From the NCBI GenBank assembly GCA_017467845.1, contig JAFUKH010000051.1, positions 1-50,064 on the forward strand: a stretch of 50,064 nt of DNA, in the 5' to 3' direction. Of this stretch, positions 43,298-50,064 are shown piece by piece (within the stretch, counting starts at the first letter, position 1; every line of letters begins with the position of its first letter). The notes under the pieces are model-generated. The model had not been told where the DNA came from and ran no database searches. It saw nothing but the letters and a program-made list of their open reading frames with translations. This DNA comes from Lachnospiraceae bacterium. Lineage in GTDB: Bacteria > Bacillota > Clostridia > Lachnospirales > Lachnospiraceae. Position numbers and translations under genes: made by a program.

Positions 43298-43963
43298 ATG
43301 AACATTTCAGAAGCAATGAAGCAAAGACATTCCGTAAGAAGTTATAGTCCAAAGACCATCGAAGGAGATACCCTTCAGGCACTGGAAGATGTAATCTCCG
43401 AATGCAACAAAGAAAGCGGATTGCATATCCAGCTGGTAACCAACGAGCCCAAAGCCTTTGACAGCACCATGGCCCATTACGGAAATTTCAGCGGTGTTAC
43501 CAATTACATTGCCCTGATTGGCAAAAAGAGCGAAAAGCTGGAGGAACTATGCGGATACTACGGCGAAAAAATTGTTCTTGAGGCGCAGCGCCTTGGACTG
43601 AACACCTGCTGGGTAGCCCTGACATATAAGAAAGTACCAAACGCGTTTACTATTGCTGCCGGGGAAAAATTAGCTGTAGTCATCGCTGTTGGATACGGAA
43701 ATACCGCTGGTGTGGCACATAAATCCAAAGAAACTTCCGAAGTCAGCAATCTGAGTAGTTCTTCACCGGACTGGTTCCGGGCAGGTGTGGAAGCGGCTTT
43801 ACTTGCGCCCACAGCCATGAACCAGCAGAAGTTCCGCTTAGAGTTCGTAGGTGATAAAGTATCTGCAAAGGCCGGTCTGGGATTCTACACCAAAATGGAC
43901 CTGGGGATTGTAAAGTATCATTTTGAATTGGGAAGTGGGAAAGATAACAGTATCTGGAAATGA
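43298..43963 (+). CDS. Nitroreductase-family protein (TM1586 type)
   Basis: 221 residues. The start MNISEAMKQRHSVRSYSPK is the FMN-binding Arg-rich opening of nitroreductases. GEKIVLEAQRLGLNTCWVAL and AALLAPTAMNQQKFR follow, an arrangement seen in the TM1586-like subgroup in which two half-domains are duplicated in one chain. Such enzymes bind FMN and reduce nitro or quinone compounds with NAD(P)H in the cytoplasm; the substrate is unknown. AAGAGGTGG lies before ATG 43298 and decides the start over 43235. Confidence 0.88.
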   Translation: MNISEAMKQRHSVRSYSPKTIEGDTLQALEDVISECNKESGLHIQLVTNEPKAFDSTMAHYGNFSGVTNYIALIGKKSEKLEELCGYYGEKIVLEAQRLGLNTCWVALTYKKVPNAFTIAAGEKLAVVIAVGYGNTAGVAHKSKETSEVSNLSSSSPDWFRAGVEAALLAPTAMNQQKFRLEFVGDKVSAKAGLGFYTKMDLGIVKYHFELGSGKDNSIWK

Positions 43964-44019
43964 TTGGTTGTCACTTATCCGTAGCATTCATCTCTGCCTC
44001 TCTTTTCTCGGGGTAATAT

Positions 44020-44052
44020 ATCCTTAATTTCCAAAGGATTTCTTTATTTTTT
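44020..44052 (+). terminator. Terminator of the nitroreductase gene
   Basis: ATCCTT and AAGGAT pair around an eight-base loop and are followed by TTCTTTATTTTTTCC, about 57 bases after the stop. A longer-range CTCGGGG/CCCCGAG pairing (about 44008-44088) may enclose it. Confidence 0.6.
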
Positions 44053-44126
44053 CCTTCCCCCCGGGGGCGTTTATCCTTGACTTCCCCGAGGGTTTTCTTA
44101 CTTTTCCCTTTTCCTAGGCAAAAGTC

Positions 44127-44474
44127 CTATCTACGCACCAATACCCCCTTCATATACTGCGTCTCATTGTGAGTTGCGTACACGATATCCATTTCCTCGT
44201 CCGTGCACCCAATCAGAATCTTAATCTCGGAATCTCTCTTCATCAAATCCACCGTACACATAACTGCAACAACCCTCTTCTCTCCGGAGCCGACCCACAC
44301 ATCTATTCCGCCACCATCCATGGAAGTTGTGTTTTTCAGATATCCATAATCCAGCTGATAAATAAAGTCCGAATACTTTGGGTGAGTCGTCCCCTTGGGC
44401 CGATCGATTACAATTTCAGAATTGCTGACCAATTCATCCAGCGCACTCCAGAATTCATTATCGTGTGTGTTCAT
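44127..44474 (-). CDS. Inorganic pyrophosphatase-like small protein
   Basis: 115 residues. The stretch IDRPKGTTHPKYSDFIYQL then DYGYLKNTTSMDGGGIDVWV resembles the substrate and metal-binding part of family I inorganic pyrophosphatases (RPKG; DGGGIDVW in place of DGDPLDV). It is shorter than true pyrophosphatases (about 175) and lacks some of their acidic residues, so another activity is possible. Its ATG (GGAGG five bases upstream) lies inside the 3' end of the kinase gene, an overlap of 17 bases, so the two are coupled. Confidence 0.6.
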   Translation of the reverse strand: MNTHDNEFWSALDELVSNSEIVIDRPKGTTHPKYSDFIYQLDYGYLKNTTSMDGGGIDVWVGSGEKRVVAVMCTVDLMKRDSEIKILIGCTDEEMDIVYATHNETQYMKGVLVRR

Positions 44475-44988
44475 AAATACCTCCGTCAACTCTTGACTCA
44501 ATTAATTCTCGTATTTCTTTCTTTTTCGAAATCCATACCACTTTATCGCCATATCTTTCCAAAATGCGCCGTATTTCTCCCAAATTCTTATTTTGAAAAG
44601 TATCCGTCCATTTTAAAAGGTCGTATACCGATTTCAAGGTCTCTTTCTTTCCCTTCTCTATTCCTAATTTTCTTTTTATCGATCGTATGATAATCCTTGT
44701 TTTGTACAAGTACTTTGGCATATCAAGCACATAAATGATATCCGCATCTTCAAAGCTCTGCTGCACCCATGCATAATACACACCCTCAATAACCCAATTC
44801 TCATTGGCCAATATCTCTTGCAATAATGCATTTCTTCTTTCGATAGGCGTCTTAACACCGTAACCTTCTGCGTTATTGTCCCATTGTATATCGTCCAAAT
44901 CAAAATGTGGAATATTATAATTTTCTGATAGTGCCTTGGCTAAATAGGTTTTACCGGAGCCACTGCAACCAATAATATGTACTTTCAA
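44458..44988 (-). CDS. FlaR-like P-loop kinase (adenylate-kinase fold)
   Basis: 176 residues. The N terminus KVHIIGCSGSGKTYLAKAL is a Walker A P-loop on the first strand, followed by FDLDDIQWD and the lid-type region IIYVLDMPKYLYKTRIIIRS. Relatives are annotated as DNA topology modulation protein FlaR or small kinases; the true substrate is unknown. The start codon is TTG (44988), with AAGGAAG upstream inside the end of the preceding NUDIX remnant, four bases after its stop. The stop lies within the next gene. Confidence 0.8.
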   Translation of the reverse strand: MKVHIIGCSGSGKTYLAKALSENYNIPHFDLDDIQWDNNAEGYGVKTPIERRNALLQEILANENWVIEGVYYAWVQQSFEDADIIYVLDMPKYLYKTRIIIRSIKRKLGIEKGKKETLKSVYDLLKWTDTFQNKNLGEIRRILERYGDKVVWISKKKEIRELIESRVDGGIYEHTR

Positions 44989-44991
44989 AAC

Positions 44992-45261
44992 TTACTTCCT
45001 TTCATCCGTAACAATATGCACAATCTCCTTCGGCGTATTGCTTAAATAGTCCTTGATAAACGTGGGAAAAGCTCTGTATTTATTCAAATCCTCTATTGGA
45101 ATCCAGTGCATACTTTCTTTGACACCGCAGGTATAACTGTTGCTGTGCAATTCTTTGGAACCTCTTGGCTTCATCAGGTAATAAAATGCTATTTCGTGAC
45201 AGTGATATCCGTTTATTGTTCCACCGTCACCATAGAAAAAGTTCTCGTGAATAATCGCCAA
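44992..45261 (-). pseudogene. C-terminal remnant of a NUDIX hydrolase
   Basis: The 89-residue frame has no credible start (only TTG) and begins inside a NUDIX fold. LAIIHENFFYG, HEIAFYYLM and ESMHWIPIEDLNKYRAFPTF are the usual second half of MutT-like enzymes. The frame extends a little upstream (EVYEIDR), where the catalytic NUDIX box should be, then meets a stop. A trace of the box seems present in another frame (GVEEAL). The catalytic helix is therefore lost. It precedes the FlaR-like gene and presumably shared its promoter. Confidence 0.7.
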
Positions 45262-45382
45262 TCTGTCAATCTCGTAAACCTCGGCAATCCAAAGCCTCCT
45301 CTACTCCTGCAGCAGTGTGTTCTCCATAGTCCAGCTTTCCCTCACTTCAGCCTTAGTATAATCTCCACGTCCCAGATTACAC

Positions 45383-46102
45383 CTATTCCAGCGGCAGCGT
45401 AATCTCCGTCGCAAAGATGCCGTCCTCCGCCTGTCTATTGATGTACCCGTGGTATTTGTGGACGATGCTGTCGATGCGCAGCAGACCATAACCATGGTTG
45501 CCGGACTTGGTGGTGACGAAGCTGCTACCTACCTTTGACGCAATTCCCTTGGTAGAATTGGTCACGGAAATGTAGAGCTGCTTTTTCATAATATCGATAT
45601 AAATTCGGATAAAACGCTGGCTCTCATCGGAGATTTCCATACATGCCTCCATGGCATTGTCCAAAAGGTTACCAATAACTACCGCCAAATCCACTCCGGA
45701 GATTCCGATGTCTCCCGGTACAAGAGCAGTAGCGTCCACCGCAATATTTTTCTCTCCAATCAAGGAAAGCTTGCTGTTTAAAATAGCATCCACCATCACG
45801 TTTCCGGTCTTCAGCACAGTATCCACTGTAGTTAAATCGCTTTCCAGCTTGTCCAGATAGTCCCCCGCCTGATCATACTGCTGTAACGCCATATGCGCCT
45901 TAAGCACCTGCATGTGGTTATGGTAGTCATGACGCCAACCACGCATCTTGCGATACATATTCTCCACTTCTGCATAGTGCTTGTCCACCAACTCATCCTG
46001 AAAATTCTTAATCTGCCGATTTACATACCATGGTAGCAAAACCACCCAGACAAGCCCTCCGGCAAGCACTGCTCCCCCTATTATTAATAACAATTCTCTC
46101 AT
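45383..46102 (-). CDS. GHKL-type sensor histidine kinase (AgrC/ComD-like core)
   Basis: 239 residues. One membrane helix (5-25) leads directly into a coiled dimerisation region with RHDYHNH (His58 the likely phosphorylation site) and a GHKL ATPase with N box VIGNLLDNAMEAC and G box GNHGYGLLRI. The usual multi-helix sensor of AgrC-type kinases is absent, so the signal is probably sensed through partners or inside the membrane. It starts 11 bases after the LytTR regulator stop, whose end supplies the ribosome site. The two form a two-component operon. Confidence 0.9.
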   Translation of the reverse strand: MRELLLIIGGAVLAGGLVWVVLLPWYVNRQIKNFQDELVDKHYAEVENMYRKMRGWRHDYHNHMQVLKAHMALQQYDQAGDYLDKLESDLTTVDTVLKTGNVMVDAILNSKLSLIGEKNIAVDATALVPGDIGISGVDLAVVIGNLLDNAMEACMEISDESQRFIRIYIDIMKKQLYISVTNSTKGIASKVGSSFVTTKSGNHGYGLLRIDSIVHKYHGYINRQAEDGIFATEITLPLE

Positions 46103-46113
46103 TTTACTTGTCC

Positions 46114-46821
46114 TTATCTCCTCTGAAACAGGCGAATAAATGCCTGATTAACAGTTCCTGTAAGACTCCTGCTGATAGGTAATCTCTCACCATTATCCAT
46201 CACCAGCTCATTCTTTACAATCATGGAAACATGCTGCAGATTCACCAGAAGGCTTCGATGACATGCTACAAGCTCCTTCCGATGCTCCAAAAGCTTTGTA
46301 ACGTAACTCAGCGTGTGCTTTATCTGCTGCTTCTTGTCCGCACAATGTAAAATACAGTTATGCCTGTCCGCTTCAATATACCAGATATCCTCCACCGGCA
46401 CCACAATACTTCCTTCCGCCGTCTGAAACCACATCTTCTCTATATTCTTCCGATTTCTGTAAGTACGCTCCAGTTGCTCCCATAATTTCTCCCTCAGCAC
46501 CGGCTTCAAGAGATAATGCAGTGCTGATACCTCATAACCCATGGCCATATACTTCTCATATCCTGTTACAAATAGGATAGGGACTTCACATTTCTGACTA
46601 CGCAGCTTCTTCGCCAGCTCCATACCATTCATTTCGCCCATTTCCACATCCAGAATCAGCAGATCGTAGGCACTGTCTTCTTCCCATCCAAAAAGAAACT
46701 GTTCTGCACTCTGAAAACAATTTATTATCACTTTTTCTGCATTTTTCACAGCCCAGTCTTCTATATAATTCTTCAATAAATCCTGCTGAACCGGCTCATC
46801 ATCACAAATTGCAATCCGCAT
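46114..46821 (-). CDS. LytTR-family response regulator
   Basis: 235 residues. The receiver domain (1-120) has DDE at 7-9, phospho-acceptor Asp58 in LLILDVEMGEMNG and Lys in KPVL. The LytTR DNA-binding domain (about 135-235) includes WYIEADRHNCILH and ELVACHRSLLVNLQHV. AgrA, ComE and LytR are relatives, often controlling virulence, competence or bacteriocin genes. The start has AAGGTG upstream. It is the first gene of the pair with the GHKL kinase. No signal peptide precursor is obvious nearby; two short reading frames upstream are described separately. Confidence 0.93.
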   Translation of the reverse strand: MRIAICDDEPVQQDLLKNYIEDWAVKNAEKVIINCFQSAEQFLFGWEEDSAYDLLILDVEMGEMNGMELAKKLRSQKCEVPILFVTGYEKYMAMGYEVSALHYLLKPVLREKLWEQLERTYRNRKNIEKMWFQTAEGSIVVPVEDIWYIEADRHNCILHCADKKQQIKHTLSYVTKLLEHRKELVACHRSLLVNLQHVSMIVKNELVMDNGERLPISRSLTGTVNQAFIRLFQRR

Positions 46822-46885
46822 GCGTCACACCTTCTTTCCATTACTTAACAATAAAATATAACACATTTCCGTGCAATATAAAAAA

Positions 46886-46918
46886 TTCGTGCACCAGTGG
46901 TATTCTCCGGTGCACGAA
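46886..46918 (-). terminator. Terminator upstream of the LytTR gene
   Basis: TTCGTGCACC pairs with GGTGCACGAA. On the minus strand a T6 tract follows. It would end transcripts arriving from the pectinase genes or the short frames in the gap. Confidence 0.88.
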
Positions 46919-47082
46919 CTGTAAAAAATAGTTGCTTTTTCAATAAAAAAGAGGTAAATTATGTTGGTGATTTTTCAGACACAATTATTAAAATACTGTT
47001 TCTTTCATAATATTTCCCAAGTTATTTACGATACCTTCCATACTAGAGTATGTCAGGTCTTGAGATAAATAACAGGGTTTAT

Positions 47083-47259
47083 TCAATAACTGTAAACCCT
47101 TTGTAAAAACGACGTTTTTCTTGTTTTTTTAAATTTTGCCACATATTTTTTGACAATTTGACGTATAGAATGAATTTTCTCTTGCACATCTTCAGTTCCG
47201 TTCTTTCCAAAGATATTGCTTATGAATAATGGTCTGCTCTCTTTTTGTAGTAATTCCAT
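47083..47259 (-). CDS. Short basic reading frame, 58 codons, doubtful
   Basis: Begins MELLQKESRPLF and ends QRVYSY; rich in Lys and Arg with a possible amphipathic helix in the middle. No ribosome site stands close to the ATG; GGAGG is 26 bases away and better placed for the overlapping 19-codon frame. The 505-base gap 46822-47326 otherwise holds only the terminator. It could be a remnant or a peptide gene for the adjacent LytTR system, with no homology to support either. Confidence 0.25.
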   Translation of the reverse strand: MELLQKESRPLFISNIFGKNGTEDVQEKIHSIRQIVKKYVAKFKKTRKTSFLQRVYSY

Positions 47260-47279
47260 GAATTTTTCAAATCATTCAT
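47220..47279 (-). CDS. Very short reading frame, 19 codons, with good ribosome site
   Basis: Encodes MNDLKNSWNYYKKRADHYS. GGAGG lies six bases before the ATG, the best start signal in this gap. It overlaps the 58-codon frame in another phase. It may be a leader peptide or the start of a decayed gene. Confidence 0.25.
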   Translation of the reverse strand: MNDLKNSWNYYKKRADHYS

Positions 47280-47326
47280 CAAATTCCTCCAATGAGAAGC
47301 AAACATATTATCAAAAATCATAACAA

Positions 47327-48532
47327 TCAGCCTTCTTCATCATAGGTTACTTCCACGTTTATCAACTGCAGATTATCAATATTTTTTACCTTCATACCGT
47401 GCTTACCATGAGCCTTGACATTCTCCATGGTGATGTTCCGATAAGGTCTTTCGGGAAGACCATAGAGGTAAACCGCATTCCCTGCTACAGTATTGACTTC
47501 CAAATTCTTGAAATAAATATCCTCAATAATAGGGGTGCCGTCATCTATCGGCAGTGGGGTTTCTGCATCAAATTCTTCACTTCCATAGAATCCATCCAGA
47601 TAGATTGCACCACGGAACCACTTGGTATCCTTATGTTCCGTACTCTGGTTATCATGGGTACAGTTTTCATAACGAATGTTGCGGATATAGTTGCCTCTTC
47701 CACGTATTGCCTTTAAACTGGCAATACTAAAGGTATCTTTAAAGGTACAGTTTCTTACCACTACATTCTCTACTCCACCAGCCATCTCACTACCCATAGC
47801 AACACCGAAACCGCTGATAAACTCACAATTCTCAATCAAAATATTCTTAGAAGGAATGCCCACACGTCTTCCCTCCGCGTCTCTTCCGGATTTCACTGCA
47901 ATGCTATCATCCTGACTGCCGATGATGCAATTCTCAATATGCACATCCTGACAGGAATCCACATCAATGCCGTCACAATTATGCATTCCGTAGACATTCC
48001 CCTGTTCATCATACTTAGAGTAAACCTTGATTCCATCCAGATGTACATTTCTGCAGTAAATCAAATGCACACACCATGCCGGAGACTGGCGGAAGGTTAC
48101 CTCCTTAATCACCAGATTCTGCACATTGCGAAGCCAGATACATCTACCACGCTTTATTGGTAGTTTTTCCAGCTCCGTCTGAAACAGAGCCTTTCCATTG
48201 GCATCAATGATACCCTTTCCTTCAATGGTTATATTCTCATAGCGTGCTCCATCCGTATTGAGAAGACTGGCAAAGTTCAGCTGATCCAAGCCTTCATAAG
48301 GACCACCTTTAATCGGAAAATCTTCCACATTTCCACTTCCTAAAAGCTTTGCTCCTTCTTCCAAACGGAGAGTCATATTGCTCTTTAAGAATAGTGCGCC
48401 TGATACAAACACTCCGGCGGGAATTACCACGGTCCCGCCCTGCTGGCACAAATCAATTGCTCTTTGAATCTCCTTGGTACAAACGGTCATACCATCTGCT
48501 ACTGCACCAAAATCCAATATATTATTTAACAT
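47327..48532 (-). CDS. GH28 polygalacturonase-family enzyme, cytoplasmic
   Basis: 401 residues of right-handed beta-helix type. Family motifs are NCDGID (185-190, for NTDGID) and the catalytic pair Asp208-Asp209 in GSQDDSIAVKSG. The third site, usually Gly-His-Gly, reads GFG (241-243) before VAMGSEMAGG, so the conserved His is Phe242; the fourth region reads KAIRGRG. These changes suggest a substrate other than plain homogalacturonan, possibly rhamnogalacturonan fragments or an exo mode. There is no signal peptide, so it acts on imported material. It overlaps the GH78 stop by 11 bases, and AAGGAG lies before the ATG. No terminator is close; the nearest is at 46886-46918. Confidence 0.88.
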   Translation of the reverse strand: MLNNILDFGAVADGMTVCTKEIQRAIDLCQQGGTVVIPAGVFVSGALFLKSNMTLRLEEGAKLLGSGNVEDFPIKGGPYEGLDQLNFASLLNTDGARYENITIEGKGIIDANGKALFQTELEKLPIKRGRCIWLRNVQNLVIKEVTFRQSPAWCVHLIYCRNVHLDGIKVYSKYDEQGNVYGMHNCDGIDVDSCQDVHIENCIIGSQDDSIAVKSGRDAEGRRVGIPSKNILIENCEFISGFGVAMGSEMAGGVENVVVRNCTFKDTFSIASLKAIRGRGNYIRNIRYENCTHDNQSTEHKDTKWFRGAIYLDGFYGSEEFDAETPLPIDDGTPIIEDIYFKNLEVNTVAGNAVYLYGLPERPYRNITMENVKAHGKHGMKVKNIDNLQLINVEVTYDEEG

Positions 48533-50064
48533 ATGTATATTCTCCTTCTGTTACGTTCTCATATCCGGTTCCATCCGGTAAAATCACAGTAGCAATCACA
48601 CCCTTCGGTATCTCTACATGATAGGTAAATACACCGTTTTCCAGCTTCCATACAGATGAGATCCTGCCGTAAGGACAAATATGGTAGCCTTCTGCATGTG
48701 TCAGTTCTCCAAGCGGCTTTGGCGCCAAAATAAGCTTTTCATAACCCGGTGCCTCCTTACGAATGCCCAGAAGATTCTGATACATCCAGTCACCCACCGC
48801 ACCGTAGGCATAGTGATTGAAGGAATTCATATTCACATCGCCGAAGGTATCGGTCTCTGCAATGTAGGAATTCCAACGCTCCCAGATAGTGGTTGCACCG
48901 TTTAACACACTGTATAGCCAGCCGGGGTTCTCCTTTTTCATGAGAATACTCATGGCTACATCATCTCTGCCAATCTTACTCAGTGCCGGTAAGAGATGTG
49001 CGATTCCTAAGAATCCTACGGATAGGTGACCGTTTCTCTCTTCTATAGTCCGCAGGAAATCTGCTGCCGCACCGACCTTTTGGCTACTATCCAAAAGGTC
49101 GAAATCAATGGATAGAGCATACCCTGTCTGGGTAGGAATGGTAAGAGTACCATCCTCATTTACCCACTTTCTCTGATATGCTGCTTTGATTTCTTCAAAG
49201 CGGGCAAGATAATTTTCCGCCAAATCTTCTTTTCCCAATATCCTACAAATTCGTGACAATAAATCTGCGCTGTATGCTGCATAAGCGGTAGCACATAGCA
49301 AAAACGGCGTAGAAGTATCATAGGCCAGATGATCGCCCCTTGGTTGCTCCCCCTGAATTCCCGGCTCGGACTCATACCCACGCTGGTACTCCACCCAAGC
49401 CTGCATCATTTCAAAATTATCCTCTAAAATCTTCTTGTCACCATATTCCAGATAAAGCTCCCATGGAACAATTACAGAAGCATCCCCCCAGCCACCGCTG
49501 GTAAGTCTGCGGTTGTCACCACCCAAGGGCGCCGTATCCGGTACTCCGCCGCCGCGATTGTACATCAGCTGGGCATCACGAAGATCCTGAAGCCACTTCT
49601 CCGTAAAGGCTCTTGCCTCTCTGTTAAACACCGCCGTTGCGGCAAAAACCTGAGCATCGCCGGTCCAGCCCATACGCTCATTTCGCTGCGGACAATCGGT
49701 TAACGTCAACAGATAATTGTCAATCTGTCCCCACTCAATATTACTCTGCAATTTATTAAGAAGCGGGTCTGAGCAAGAGAAATCTCCTACCTTTTCTCCG
49801 ATATTGCTGATAACAAGACCTTCCAGTGAAAGAATGTCCTCTCCGTTCTCCAAATCATAACCATTTCCGGTGACTTCCACATAGCGGAAGCCATGAGATA
49901 CCAAGCTTGGCTCGTAGGTCTCCGGCTCCTCTCCCTTACACACATACACATCGGTATTGGCAGCGGTGCGGAGATTCTGCACATAGATTTCGCCATTTTG
50001 GTAGCACATTTCTCCATAACGAAGCTTATAGGATTTACCACGCTTACCCTTTAAGGTGATACGA
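48522..50064 (-). CDS. GH78 alpha-L-rhamnosidase, N terminus beyond window edge
   Basis: The visible 3' part encodes about 513 residues and runs open to the window edge. The end of a beta-sandwich domain (LKGKRGKSYKLRYGE) is followed by the catalytic alpha/alpha barrel with LLTDCPQRNERMGWTGDAQV, which carries the acidic residues used in inverting hydrolysis, then NSFNHYAYGAVGDWMY and a C-terminal beta domain. Family members are 900-1000 residues, so about half is missing. The enzyme removes terminal alpha-L-rhamnose from rhamnogalacturonan or glycosides. The gene is coupled to GH28 by an 11-base overlap. No signal peptide can be judged. Confidence 0.93.
   Translation of the reverse strand, partial: RITLKGKRGKSYKLRYGEMCYQNGEIYVQNLRTAANTDVYVCKGEEPETYEPSLVSHGFRYVEVTGNGYDLENGEDILSLEGLVISNIGEKVGDFSCSDPLLNKLQSNIEWGQIDNYLLTLTDCPQRNERMGWTGDAQVFAATAVFNREARAFTEKWLQDLRDAQLMYNRGGGVPDTAPLGGDNRRLTSGGWGDASVIVPWELYLEYGDKKILEDNFEMMQAWVEYQRGYESEPGIQGEQPRGDHLAYDTSTPFLLCATAYAAYSADLLSRICRILGKEDLAENYLARFEEIKAAYQRKWVNEDGTLTIPTQTGYALSIDFDLLDSSQKVGAAADFLRTIEERNGHLSVGFLGIAHLLPALSKIGRDDVAMSILMKKENPGWLYSVLNGATTIWERWNSYIAETDTFGDVNMNSFNHYAYGAVGDWMYQNLLGIRKEAPGYEKLILAPKPLGELTHAEGYHICPYGRISSVWKLENGVFTYHVEIPKGVIATVILPDGTGYENVTEGEYTYVK

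Overview
The window looks like part of a low-GC Firmicutes chromosome, most likely a plant-fibre-degrading gut or rumen Lachnospiraceae. Three things suggest this: strong GGAGG ribosome sites, lysis-gene-free catabolic clusters with LplB/LplC/LplA-type sugar importers that lack their own ATPase, and YesM/YesN two-component and AraC regulators beside intracellular glycosidases. Most genes are on the minus strand. The genus call is inference.

Region 1 (1-10 kb) is a rhamnogalacturonan-I oligosaccharide module. A minus-strand operon runs LplB permease, LplC permease, solute-binding lipoprotein, GH105 unsaturated rhamnogalacturonyl hydrolase, cytoplasmic SGNH (CE12-like) esterase, GH112 phosphorylase (cut by the window edge). 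A divergent AraC regulator lies next to it. Region 2 (10-12 kb) is a class B sortase with its VPKTG substrate. Region 3 (12-28.7 kb) is probably a xyloglucan module: YesN-type regulator (plus strand), then on the minus strand GH31 alpha-xylosidase, YesM kinase, a repeat-rich wall-anchored protein, a second importer, YesL and an anchored GH5 endoglucanase. Imported oligosaccharides would be cut outside by GH5 and trimmed inside by GH31.

Region 4 (28.9-38.4 kb) is an accessory region rich in decayed genes: a frameshifted insertion sequence with 8-bp target duplication, two copies of a damaged NUDIX gene, a KilA-N C-terminal remnant, a remnant of an aminoglycoside phosphotransferase whose intact paralogue lies 2 kb away, an alpha/beta hydrolase that seems to lack an internal segment, and GNAT, HAD and membrane proteins. 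Region 5 (38.4-47.3 kb) has a heterodimeric ABC exporter, an Rpn-type nuclease, a nitroreductase, a pyrophosphatase-like protein, a FlaR-like kinase and a GHKL/LytTR two-component pair. Region 6 (47.3-50 kb) returns to pectin: GH28 and GH78 (cut by the edge).

The most unusual signal is a family of six structured intergenic elements (A-F, at about 8.9, 11.9, 21.8, 28.9, 34.8 and 38.3 kb), all in the same orientation. They share a core that reads ATGAGCAAA, then a hairpin, then TTTGCGAATGG. Both core halves have GA dinucleotides placed to form tandem sheared G-A pairs, as in a kink-turn, and a neighbouring long arm usually ends in a CUYG-type tetraloop. Copy B begins exactly where a TTGACG-17-TATACT promoter would start transcription and forms the leader of the YesN-type regulator gene. 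I do not recognise this family.
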